Below, piece after piece: positions 33,885 through 41,460 of a stretch of DNA of 64,000 bases. The stretch is from Candidatus Saccharimonadota bacterium. Lineage in GTDB: Bacteria; Patescibacteriota; Saccharimonadia; Saccharimonadales; Saccharimonadaceae. The stretch's first letter is position 1, and each line of letters starts with the position of its first letter. The translations under genes were made by a program, and so were the position numbers. The notes under the pieces are model-generated. The model did not search any database and had not been told where the DNA came from. It was given only the letters and a program-made list of their open reading frames with translations. The stretch covers positions 124,001 through 188,000 of the forward strand of contig JAFWIX010000001.1 of NCBI GenBank assembly GCA_017514665.1, written 5' to 3'.

Positions 33885-35696
33885 ATGTTCATTCGCAGTA
33901 AAACTCTAGGTCATTCTAAACGTCTTTTTCACCTCTCTTTAGGTGCTTTTTTGGTATTTCTAGGAGTCTTTACTGTCTGCAGTATTGTAGACTTTTCTAA
34001 TGAAGCAGAGGCTACCGATGTAAGTAGCAAATTCACTGTTAGTCTTAACGATGTCTTAACCATTAGTTCTCCTAGCGAAATAGTCCTAGACAACTGTAAT
34101 CCCTCTACTGCTAGTCTTTGTACCACTTCAGCCAATGTTACTGTCTCTACTAATAATCTCACTGGCTATTCCTTATACTTAAATTCTACTTCTGGTTCTT
34201 CTAATTCTCTCACTAATACTGCCACTACGCCTAACCCCACTATCCCTACTCTAAACAACCAATATAGTTCAGCTAACTTCCCTGTAAACTCTTGGGGCTA
34301 CACTGGTGGTACTGATCAATCTGGTGAAACTGGAGGCTATAACTGTTCTACTAACTATTGTCCTATTCTTGATTATGAAGCAGATCCAACAGACTATTCT
34401 CCTAACCACATCATCAAACAAACCGATACTCCCGCCGCTACTTCCTCTACCAACCTTACTTTTGCTGCTAAAGCTGATACTTCTAAGGCCTCTGGCACTT
34501 ACACTACTTCTGTTACCTTTACTGCTGTGGCTAATGAGATTCCGGACTATACTGCTAAATTAGACACCGGCCAAACCGTTAATGCCAAGCTAAAATCCCT
34601 AGCTGCTGGAACTACTCAGGCCTATACCGCGCAAGACAATCTTATCAAATCCATTGACGTCCACCTAGAAACCCCTGCCCCTACCGGCTTTATCCCATCT
34701 GCAGACAACACTATTTCTTCCTCTGAGTCTAAAAACCCAATCTACGCCATCTTTGACAATACCAACGACGCTGGTATTATGCACTTCTATACTGAAGGGG
34801 AACAAATTGTCTTATCTTCCGATTCGTCCTACATGTTCACTCAATTCCGCTCCCTCTCCGACCTCTCCGATATCTCTGATTGGGATACTTCCAACGTGAC
34901 GAATATGCATAGTATGTTCTCTTCTGCCGGCTACTCCTCCACCACTTTCACTCTTGATCTCTCTGATTGGAACACTTCCAACGTGACGGATATGGGTGAT
35001 ATGTTCTATTATGCCGGCCGCTCCGCCACCACTTGGTCCATCGGTGACCTCTCCGATTGGAACATTTCTAACGTGACGGATATGGGTAGTATGTTCTATT
35101 ATGCCGGCCGCTCCGCCACCACTTGGTCCATCGGCGACCTCTCTGATTGGAACACTTCTAACGTGACGAATATGTATGCTATGTTCGCCAGTGCCGGCCG
35201 CTCCGCCACCACCTGGTCCATCGGCGACCTTTCTGATTGGAATACTTCTAGCGTGACGGATATATATAGTATGTTCGAATATGCCGGCTACTCCGCCACC
35301 ACCTTCACTTTAGACCTCTCTTCTTGGAACACTTCTGGCGTGACGAATATGTACCGCATGTTCCGAGACGCCGGCTACTCCGCCACCACCTGGTCTATTG
35401 GTGACCTCTCTTCTTGGAACACTTCTAACGTGACGAATATGAGGGAGATGTTCTACAATGCCGGCTACTCCGCCACCACTTTTTCCCTCAATCTCTCTGA
35501 TTGGGATACTTCCAACGTGACGAATATGAGCCATATGTTCTCTTCTGCCGGCTACTCCGCCACCACCTGGTCTATAACTATTCCTCCAACCAACGGGAAT
35601 AATATTAGCAATACTACTAATGATATGTATGGCCAAACCACATCAGTATATGGTGAACCACCTAGCGGCAAATCTTTCACTTTGGCTCAACCATAA
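33885..35696 (+). CDS. Secreted BspA-like/DUF285 repeat surface protein
   Basis: A 603-residue protein. A signal peptide (about residues 10-45, ending near EAEATD) leads to a Ser/Thr-rich beta domain, then eight repeats of 29-30 residues (about 325-570) with the DUF285 core DWNTSNVTNMxxMFxxAG. DUF285 repeats occur in adhesins such as BspA-like proteins. The repeats are nearly identical at the DNA level with 87- or 90-base periods. No LPxTG, lipobox or C-terminal helix is seen, so how it stays on the cell is unclear. It is a single-gene unit with its own strong promoter. Confidence 0.85.
   Translation: MFIRSKTLGHSKRLFHLSLGAFLVFLGVFTVCSIVDFSNEAEATDVSSKFTVSLNDVLTISSPSEIVLDNCNPSTASLCTTSANVTVSTNNLTGYSLYLNSTSGSSNSLTNTATTPNPTIPTLNNQYSSANFPVNSWGYTGGTDQSGETGGYNCSTNYCPILDYEADPTDYSPNHIIKQTDTPAATSSTNLTFAAKADTSKASGTYTTSVTFTAVANEIPDYTAKLDTGQTVNAKLKSLAAGTTQAYTAQDNLIKSIDVHLETPAPTGFIPSADNTISSSESKNPIYAIFDNTNDAGIMHFYTEGEQIVLSSDSSYMFTQFRSLSDLSDISDWDTSNVTNMHSMFSSAGYSSTTFTLDLSDWNTSNVTDMGDMFYYAGRSATTWSIGDLSDWNISNVTDMGSMFYYAGRSATTWSIGDLSDWNTSNVTNMYAMFASAGRSATTWSIGDLSDWNTSSVTDIYSMFEYAGYSATTFTLDLSSWNTSGVTNMYRMFRDAGYSATTWSIGDLSSWNTSNVTNMREMFYNAGYSATTFSLNLSDWDTSNVTNMSHMFSSAGYSATTWSITIPPTNGNNISNTTNDMYGQTTSVYGEPPSGKSFTLAQP
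34896..35570 (+). repeat. Eight tandem 87/90-base repeats inside the DUF285 gene
   Basis: The marker GTGACG recurs at 34896, 34983, 35073, 35163, 35253, 35340, 35430 and 35517, giving steps of 87, 90, 90, 90, 90, 87, 90 and thus in-frame units of 29 or 30 codons. High DNA identity between units suggests recent copy-number change by recombination or slippage. Confidence 0.85.
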
Positions 35697-35811
35697 TCTA
35701 GCGTTTTGCTACTAACTTTCTGTCGTCATCGTGTTCAAAACCATCCACTGAACTCTCGTTTAGTATATAGTTTTTATTAGTGTCATATTGAGTCGAGTAT
35801 TTTTCTTTTTG

Positions 35812-35820
35812 TGTTATAAT
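35812..35820 (+). promoter_or_regulatory. Extended -10 promoter of ackA
   Basis: TGTTATAAT ending 33 bases before the ackA ATG; the short leader contains AAAGGAG. Confidence 0.6.
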
Positions 35821-35853
35821 ACATACAGTTATCACAAAACCAAAAGGAGCAAC

Positions 35854-37041
35854 ATGGCTAAAAATTTATTTTTAATCACTAATCCAGGCAGTAGTTCACG
35901 TAAATACGCTTTATATGATGATGATAAACCTGTCTGTACTTTGCATTTTGAATACGAAGGCGATTCGGTTATTTGTACCGTCAAAACCGCCGATGGTACC
36001 AAGAAAAAACTTGATCAAACTTTTATCGACCTCTCCGGCACCGTCTCTCATCTCGGCAAAATTCTCGAATCCGAAGGTTATCTTGGTGGCAATACTAAAT
36101 TAAAAGCCATTATCGCTCGCGCCGCCGCGCCAGGGGATTACTTTACTGAGGATCACGTAGTTGACGACGAATGTCTTTGGCAGCTCGAGCTCGCCAAAAA
36201 TCGTGCTCCGCTTCACGTTCCTGTTATCGCCAAAGAAATCGAACAGCTCGTCGCCGCTTTTGAAGGTACGCCAGTGCTTGCCGTGTCTGACTCTGGTTTT
36301 CACAACGATCGTCCGGCCTCTACCATTTATTATGCTATTGACACTCGTCTCGCCGACAAAACCGAACTTAAACGTTACGGCTTCCACGGTCTTTCGGTCG
36401 GCTCCATTGTTGAATATATGAAAAAACAAGACATTCTACCAGAGAAACTTATCGTTTGTCATATTGGCTCCGGTAGTTCTGTCACCAGTGTTTTGAATGG
36501 TAAATCTTATGATACCACTATGGGTTATACTCCACTCGAAGGCGTCATGATGTCTACTCGCTGTGGTAATATGGATGTCGCCGCCGCTTTTGCTTTGAAA
36601 CGCCAACTCGGCATCGACACCGAAAACGGTTTTATCGAATATCTTAGTCAAAAAGGTGGCCTTCGCGGCGTATCTGGCAAGACCGACGACATGCGTGAGA
36701 TTTTGAAGCTCCGCGACGCCGGCGACGAAAAAGCCCTTTTGGCTTACGAAATGTATGTCAGCCGTATTCAATCGGCTATCGGTCGTATGGCTGCCGTGAT
36801 GGATGGTGTCGACGCCATCGTTTTCACCGCTACCATTGGTGAGCGTAGTGATGACATGCGCGAATGGGTTTGTCGTAAGCTTCACTACCTCGGTTTTAAT
36901 CTAGACCAAGATAAAAACCTCGGCAAAATGCCCGAACGCCATACCAATATTGGCACCAAAGATTCCAAACCTATCTGGGTTATTCGCACTGATGAATTTG
37001 AAGAAATGATTCGTCGCGCCAAGATACTTTTAGCCAAGTAG
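35854..37041 (+). CDS. ackA: Acetate kinase
   Basis: A 395-residue ASKHA-fold kinase making acetate and ATP from acetyl-phosphate and ADP. Signatures: FLITNPGSSSRKYALY at the N-terminus, RYGFHGLSVGSIVEYM with the key histidine, CHIGSGSSVTSVLNG, and GYTPLEGVMMSTRCGNMD. I use the ATG at 35854 because AAAGGAG precedes it by six bases; an upstream in-frame ATG at 35788 would lie before the promoter. The length is typical. With the short Pta at 27813 it gives substrate-level ATP, important for a fermentative cell with reduced metabolism. Confidence 0.96.
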   Translation: MAKNLFLITNPGSSSRKYALYDDDKPVCTLHFEYEGDSVICTVKTADGTKKKLDQTFIDLSGTVSHLGKILESEGYLGGNTKLKAIIARAAAPGDYFTEDHVVDDECLWQLELAKNRAPLHVPVIAKEIEQLVAAFEGTPVLAVSDSGFHNDRPASTIYYAIDTRLADKTELKRYGFHGLSVGSIVEYMKKQDILPEKLIVCHIGSGSSVTSVLNGKSYDTTMGYTPLEGVMMSTRCGNMDVAAAFALKRQLGIDTENGFIEYLSQKGGLRGVSGKTDDMREILKLRDAGDEKALLAYEMYVSRIQSAIGRMAAVMDGVDAIVFTATIGERSDDMREWVCRKLHYLGFNLDQDKNLGKMPERHTNIGTKDSKPIWVIRTDEFEEMIRRAKILLAK

Positions 37042-37045
37042 GGAA

Positions 37046-37072
37046 TTAGCACTCTTGCTTTTTAAGTGCTAA
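37046..37072. promoter_or_regulatory. CIRCE element (HrcA operator)
   Basis: TTAGCACTC, nine bases, AAGTGCTAA: the CIRCE inverted repeat with one mismatch (consensus second arm GAGTGCTAA). It sits six bases upstream of the -10 of the dnaJ-like gene, so bound HrcA should block RNA polymerase and give heat-shock control. Confidence 0.85.
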
Positions 37073-37077
37073 TAATA

Positions 37078-37083
37078 TATAAT
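37078..37083 (+). promoter_or_regulatory. -10 box of the dnaJ-like gene
   Basis: TATAAT ending seven bases before the ATG, no TG extension and no Shine-Dalgarno. It lies just downstream of the CIRCE box. Confidence 0.55.
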
Positions 37084-37090
37084 ATAGTAC

Positions 37091-38005
37091 ATGGCAAAAC
37101 GAGACTATTATGAAGTTTTAGGCGTCAAAAAAGATGCTTCTGATGATGAAATCAAGAAGGCTTACCGCAAATTAGCCATTAAATACCATCCCGATAAAAA
37201 CCCGGGTGACAAAGAGGCTGAGGCCAAATTCAAAGAAGCTGCTGAAGCCCACGAAGTTCTCTCGGATAAGCAAAAACGCGCCCGTTATGATCAATTTGGT
37301 CATGCCGGTGTTGGTGGTGCTAGCGGTAACCCGTTTGGTGGCGCCGGTGGTAATCCTTTCGAGGGTGGCACCTTCAATTTCAATGGTCAATCATTCAACT
37401 TTGATTTTGGCGGTGGTACTGGTAACCCACTTGATGATATTCTCGGTTCTATCTTTGGTTTTGGTGGCGCCCCACGTCAACGTCGTGGCCATGATTATCG
37501 TGTCAGCACTACTATTAGTTTTGAAGATGCGATTTTTGGTACCACTAAGCAAATTACCGTAGAAGGCAAGTCCTTCAAAGTCAAAATCCCTGCCGGCATT
37601 GATGATGGCATGTCGATTCGTCTTGCTGGTAAGGGTGGTCCTGCCCCAGAAGGTGGTGTTAAGGGCGATCTTTATGTTCAAGTTCGTGTTAAACCCCACA
37701 AGCATCTTACCCGCGAAGGCGCTATCATCCTTTCAGAAGAACACATTAGCATGGTTGATGCCGCCCTGGGTACCGAGATTGATGTCGAAACCGTCGATGG
37801 CCATCTTACCATGAAAGTCCCGGCTGGCACCCAATCTGGCACTCCGTTCAAGCTTTCTGGCCATGGCGTGCCGATGCGTATCGATGGCGACCGCGGCCCA
37901 CACATTGTCACAATTATCGTTGATACTCCCAAAAATCTTTCCAAAAAACAAAAAGATTTACTTCGTGAATTTGCCGACAGCAAAAAGCGCAGTTTTTGGG
38001 GTTAA
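37091..38005 (+). CDS. DnaJ-family co-chaperone without zinc finger
   Basis: A 304-residue Hsp40. The J domain (about 3-67) has the HPD motif at residues 33-35 ([10 protein letters not shown]) needed to stimulate DnaK. A Gly/Phe-rich linker (about 70-135) and two C-terminal substrate-binding domains follow. The CxxCxGxG zinc repeats of DnaJ type I are absent, so it is a CbpA/type II co-chaperone. An upstream CIRCE box implies HrcA-type heat-shock regulation. No dnaK, grpE or hrcA is in the window. The ATG follows TATAAT by seven bases. Confidence 0.92.
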   Translation: MAKRDYYEVLGVKKDASDDEIKKAYRKLAIKYHPDKNPGDKEAEAKFKEAAEAHEVLSDKQKRARYDQFGHAGVGGASGNPFGGAGGNPFEGGTFNFNGQSFNFDFGGGTGNPLDDILGSIFGFGGAPRQRRGHDYRVSTTISFEDAIFGTTKQITVEGKSFKVKIPAGIDDGMSIRLAGKGGPAPEGGVKGDLYVQVRVKPHKHLTREGAIILSEEHISMVDAALGTEIDVETVDGHLTMKVPAGTQSGTPFKLSGHGVPMRIDGDRGPHIVTIIVDTPKNLSKKQKDLLREFADSKKRSFWG

Positions 38006-38017
38006 TTATTGCTGAAT

Positions 38018-38038
38018 ATGTTGTAAAAAATACAACAT
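38018..38038 (+). terminator. Hairpin after the dnaJ-like gene
   Basis: ATGTTGTA and TACAACAT form a perfect eight-base stem with an A5 loop. The downstream sequence is only moderately T-rich, so terminator function is uncertain. Confidence 0.4.
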
Positions 38039-38055
38039 TAACTTTATTCCGTTTA

Positions 38056-38064
38056 TGTTATAAT
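38056..38064 (+). promoter_or_regulatory. Extended -10 promoter of the zinc-ribbon gene
   Basis: TGTTATAAT, followed by about 70 bases of leader before the ATG. The leader is GC-richer than usual and can fold (AGTGC with GCGCT, AAC with GTT). Confidence 0.5.
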
Positions 38065-38141
38065 ATATAGTATTAATTCGTAGTTTAGTGCGAACTCTTT
38101 GGGTGGGTTGGCGCTTATACGGGGTCAATGAAAGGAGAAAT

Positions 38142-39266
38142 ATGAAACAGTGTTTAAAGTGTAAAGCCATAATGGCAGATGGTGCAACTTTTTGCCCTAA
38201 ATGCGGCACGCCGTCAGCAGTCACACCAGGCGCTCCCGCAGCTCCTGCCGCTCCCGCTACCCCTGCTGCTCCAGCAGCTCCCGCTGTTCCAACTCCTCCT
38301 GCTCCGTCAACTACTCCTAACCCTCCGCTTACTAGTCCATCCTCCGCTATTAATGGTTTTGGTGCCGTCTCTAGCAATCCCTCTGCTCCTGCACCAACCC
38401 CAGAACCCGTCCCCACACTAGCTCCTTCAACACCCATTACTCCCACTACTTCAGCGACCCCTTCTGATGATACCGCCACACCCATTACTCCAGATACTCC
38501 TCCCGCTCCAGTCAAAGACAAAAAAGCCATTTCCGGCAAAGGCCTCAAGATGCCTAACAAACGTACCATGATTTTAATTGCTGTTGCTGTAGCTCTAGTC
38601 ATCGGTGTTATTATTGCCGCTATTATCTTTATGTCACCATCTAGCGATGATAATACCGTCGAGACTCCAGTAGCACCAGCAGCCGAAACTCCCGTTCCGA
38701 CCACCACCAACAAAGCTTTGCTTAGTGGTTACTCTTTTGAAATCCCCAGCAATTACACCATGGAACTCCTTACCGATATCAACGGTAATCCAGTCCTCCA
38801 AATTGCCAACAACGATAATAGTTGGGCGATGGACTTAACCTATCTAAGCTCCACGCTATTTTCTACCGTTTCAGCTGAAGGAGCCATGGACAATCAAATC
38901 ATGCTTCTCAATGCGCAGACCAGCTCCGAAGCTACTGCCGGGCAAGCTACTCTGTCTGATGTTGATCTTCGCTTTATTACTACCACTTATAACAATATCC
39001 CAGTTACCATTGTTTATGCTCAAGCTCCAGCGGTTGAAGGCGCCGAAAGCTGCACTTTTGCCGGCATCGTTGTTAGCAAAGATGGTGAAAGCGGTGAAGC
39101 CGTACTTAATACTGCCGCCGAAATCTTTGCTTCTGCTGAAGTTTCCACTACTAGTCCACTTAGCAAAATCGCCGAAGGCACTGACTTTAGCAGCCTTATC
39201 TCCATCCTTGGTCAAGGTTTTAATCCAGCCGTCGACGAACCCACCCCAATAGACGTAATAGAATAA
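38142..39266 (+). CDS. Zinc-ribbon single-pass membrane protein with Pro/Ala linker
   Basis: A 374-residue protein. An N-terminal zinc ribbon (CLKCKAIMADGATFCPKCG, four cysteines) is followed by a linker of over 100 residues rich in Pro, Ala and Thr, a transmembrane helix near 152-175, and an extracytoplasmic domain of about 190 residues. The layout (cytosolic zinc ribbon, long linker, outer domain) suggests signalling or envelope assembly, but no function is known. AAAGGAG sets the ATG at 38142. A long open frame on the opposite strand over the linker is a composition artefact. Confidence 0.7.
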   Translation: MKQCLKCKAIMADGATFCPKCGTPSAVTPGAPAAPAAPATPAAPAAPAVPTPPAPSTTPNPPLTSPSSAINGFGAVSSNPSAPAPTPEPVPTLAPSTPITPTTSATPSDDTATPITPDTPPAPVKDKKAISGKGLKMPNKRTMILIAVAVALVIGVIIAAIIFMSPSSDDNTVETPVAPAAETPVPTTTNKALLSGYSFEIPSNYTMELLTDINGNPVLQIANNDNSWAMDLTYLSSTLFSTVSAEGAMDNQIMLLNAQTSSEATAGQATLSDVDLRFITTTYNNIPVTIVYAQAPAVEGAESCTFAGIVVSKDGESGEAVLNTAAEIFASAEVSTTSPLSKIAEGTDFSSLISILGQGFNPAVDEPTPIDVIE

Positions 39267-39268
39267 AA

Positions 39269-39670
39269 CTATTGCTTTATTAATCTAGTATTATCATCCT
39301 GTAGTTTGATTTCTATGCGAGTATGTTTTTCTGGCAATAAATCCGTTACGCTTTCGCCCCATTCAATCACCACTATAGCCTTTGGGTCATTCAGAGTTTC
39401 GGCAATTTCTTCTCTCATAATTCCAGGGTCTGTCAAACGGTAAAAATCATAATGCACTAGCACCCCTCCAGCAAAAGGGTAGCGTTTCGAAATTGTAAAA
39501 CTCGGACTCGTCACTAGTTCTTTCACCCCCAAACCTTCAGCGATACCTCGCACCAGGGTAGTTTTGCCGGCGCCTACATCACCCACCAATTCAAGTGCTG
39601 CTGGCGGCTTCAAATCATCAGCCAGTCTCTTTCCGTATTTGATAAGTTCTTTTTCGGATCTAATTTCCAT
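39269..39670 (-). CDS. tsaE: tRNA threonylcarbamoyladenosine protein TsaE
   Basis: A 133-residue P-loop ATPase. Walker A is GDVGAGKTTLVRGIAEGLG (residues 30-48), followed by TSPSFTISKRY and the conserved VHYDFYRL and VIEWGE. TsaE drives the TsaB-TsaD complex that makes t6A at position 37 of ANN-decoding tRNAs. Length is normal. Its start lies inside the end of comEC, a 61-base overlap. A tsaB gene lies nearby at 41010; tsaD is outside the window. Confidence 0.93.
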   Translation of the reverse strand: MEIRSEKELIKYGKRLADDLKPPAALELVGDVGAGKTTLVRGIAEGLGVKELVTSPSFTISKRYPFAGGVLVHYDFYRLTDPGIMREEIAETLNDPKAIVVIEWGESVTDLLPEKHTRIEIKLQDDNTRLIKQ

Positions 39671-40929
39671 CTTTTAATTGTAGCATAAATCACCATCGCC
39701 GCAATCGGTACATACAATATGAACACCCACGGGTTTTGTGATTCAATCTCAATCAAAAACGTCTTTTGTTCACCAAAGAAATTTATCACTGCCAAATGAT
39801 AATCTAGTGCCCAGGTAGAAAATTTACCCAGCCATTCGGCCGCAAACGGCCACCACCCCATTACGCCAGTTATAAAAATTAGCCCCATCACATAGGGCAT
39901 CGTCGGCAAAATCAATAAATTCGCCACCAGAGAAATCAACGACACCGTGCCAAAATAATATAGTGAAATTGGCAGACACGTTACTGTAGCAGCTATCGTT
40001 GCCATCAAAGTTTCCGCGACAAAATTTGGTTTTCTTCCACCATATAATAATTCTGCCAACACTGGCTCTAATATCAAAATTCCACCAAATGCGCTAAATG
40101 ACAAAAGCCACCCCAAATTAGTTAAATACATCGGGTTTATCAGTAGGGTAATCGCCATTACGATTAATATTAAACGCCAAGCTTCGAATTTTCTTCCTAC
40201 ATACCACATGGTTACCGATAGTCCCGATACCAATGCCGCTCGCGTAATTGAAGTCGTCCATCCCACTATACTTCCAAACGCCAAGATCAAAATCAATGCA
40301 AAGACTAATCCCGCAAAGCGTGACACTTTACCAAAAATCCGCCGTGCCAGGCCCACTAGTATCGACATATGTGTTCCCGATGCCACTACTATATGCACCA
40401 ATCCCACTACGCGCAAAGTCTCGACCAGATCATCACTTAGTCCACTTTTCATTCCTAAAAGGTAGGCTAAACCCAATTTAGCTTCATCTTCTGGTATATA
40501 TTTTTCAATTATCGCCGCAAAATTATCTCGTACACTCAGCATTATGTCTGCATTTTTGATTTTTTCGACTTTTATCAACTTTGGTCTATACATGCTTGCC
40601 GCGAATGTGCCGAAACCTTCGCTCAGATTACCTTTTAAGGTTGCCAGGTCGCTTCGCTTTATTTCCTCATTTTTCGGTATTTTTGCATAAATTACTCCGC
40701 TCGCTTCTATTTCGCCAATTTTTAATTCGCTTAGTCTCAACGCCGTCCCGCCATCATCGGTGTCTGGGTCTTCGCTTACCTTTCCAGTTATTTCTACGGT
40801 TTGTCCGACATATTGTTTTAAATATTCACCCGTCGTTTCCCAGCCACCAAATACTATTATTACTGTACTAATAATTACGCTCGTCGCCAACAACACTACA
40901 TACCAAGATGGATGAATTTTCTTCAACAT
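39610..40929 (-). CDS. comEC: ComEC/Rec2 DNA-uptake channel lacking the metallo-beta-lactamase domain
   Basis: A 439-residue polytopic protein. N-terminal helices and an OB-like domain (about 30-125, QTVEITGKVSEDPD) precede the competence domain with GLVHIVVASGTHMSILVGL, the conserved His/Ser-Gly-x-His region, and about eight helices. ComEC imports one DNA strand across the inner membrane. Typical ComEC proteins have about 700-770 residues with a C-terminal metallo-beta-lactamase domain; that domain is absent here. DNA uptake would help a nucleotide-scavenging cell. No clear promoter is visible. Confidence 0.88.
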   Translation of the reverse strand: MLKKIHPSWYVVLLATSVIISTVIIVFGGWETTGEYLKQYVGQTVEITGKVSEDPDTDDGGTALRLSELKIGEIEASGVIYAKIPKNEEIKRSDLATLKGNLSEGFGTFAASMYRPKLIKVEKIKNADIMLSVRDNFAAIIEKYIPEDEAKLGLAYLLGMKSGLSDDLVETLRVVGLVHIVVASGTHMSILVGLARRIFGKVSRFAGLVFALILILAFGSIVGWTTSITRAALVSGLSVTMWYVGRKFEAWRLILIVMAITLLINPMYLTNLGWLLSFSAFGGILILEPVLAELLYGGRKPNFVAETLMATIAATVTCLPISLYYFGTVSLISLVANLLILPTMPYVMGLIFITGVMGWWPFAAEWLGKFSTWALDYHLAVINFFGEQKTFLIEIESQNPWVFILYVPIAAMVIYATIKRWKLDPKKNLSNTERDWLMI

Positions 40930-40996
40930 ATCGGCACTTTAATCAAAAACACAGCCGAAAATCAAGCATATCCCCAATACTTTAGCAAAAATCGTA

Positions 40997-41002
40997 TATA
41001 AT
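40997..41002 (+). promoter_or_regulatory. -10 box of tsaB
   Basis: TATAAT ending seven bases before the ATG; no TG extension, no Shine-Dalgarno. Confidence 0.5.
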
Positions 41003-41009
41003 ATATATT

Positions 41010-41342
41010 ATGGAATTATATTTAGATACCAGTACGCCAGTTTGCAAACTTAAACTAGACGACCATACTTACAAATGGGAATCTGGTTATGAACTTGCTG
41101 AAGGTTTGCAAAAATTCATTCATGATAAATTAAAAGAGAATCACGCTACTTGGCAGGGCATCACTAAAATTACTTTCTTTTCTGGCCCCGGCTCCTTTAC
41201 TGGTCTTCGCATCGGTGCTGCCGTCGTCAATACGCTCGCTCACGAACTCCACATCCCCCTCTACGATCATCATAATAAAAAACGTCCAGTAATCATCCCC
41301 GACTATGGTCGCGGTGCCAACATTAGTACTCCAGTCAAGTAA
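41010..41342 (+). CDS. tsaB: TsaB-like protein, half-length
   Basis: A 110-residue protein matching the N-terminal half of TsaB, the scaffold of the t6A-forming complex: LYLDTSTPVCKLKL, then KITFFSGPGSFTGLRIGAAV with the hallmark GPGSFTGLR, then NTLAHELHIPLY. Bacterial TsaB usually has about 220-230 residues; the whole second ASKHA lobe is missing and the gene ends cleanly inside a palindromic element. Whether this is a working minimal form or a remnant cannot be told from one genome. Confidence 0.75.
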   Translation: MELYLDTSTPVCKLKLDDHTYKWESGYELAEGLQKFIHDKLKENHATWQGITKITFFSGPGSFTGLRIGAAVVNTLAHELHIPLYDHHNKKRPVIIPDYGRGANISTPVK

Positions 41343-41460
41343 AGCCAAACTAGTCTTTGCGAAGACTTTGTTAAGTTTAGATTTGGAATAGAAAAATGCC
41401 ACCCGAAGGGAGCATTTTTCTATTCCAAGTCGTCTGAGTAAAAGCCTAGTTTGACTTTAC
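41339..41460. terminator. Nested palindrome between tsaB and the YfcC gene (element E2)
   Basis: Outer arms 41339-41353 and 41446-41460 pair with one mismatch and contain the stop codons of both convergent genes. Inside is a perfect 17-base stem, 41383-41399 with 41412-41428, and a small hairpin at 41352-41367. A bidirectional terminator is likely. The core near 41410-41436 matches the loop of the palindrome at 28542-28614. Confidence 0.75.

Noticed and set aside
34896-35570. Possible CRISPR array
   Set aside because: The repeats are 87/90-base, contiguous and in frame within a DUF285 coding region, without spacers.
38006-38713. A 235-codon open frame on the minus strand rich in Gly, Ala and Val
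   Set aside because: It is antisense to the Pro/Ala/Thr-rich linker of the zinc-ribbon protein; repetitive composition removes stops. The plus-strand gene has a promoter, Shine-Dalgarno and recognisable motifs.
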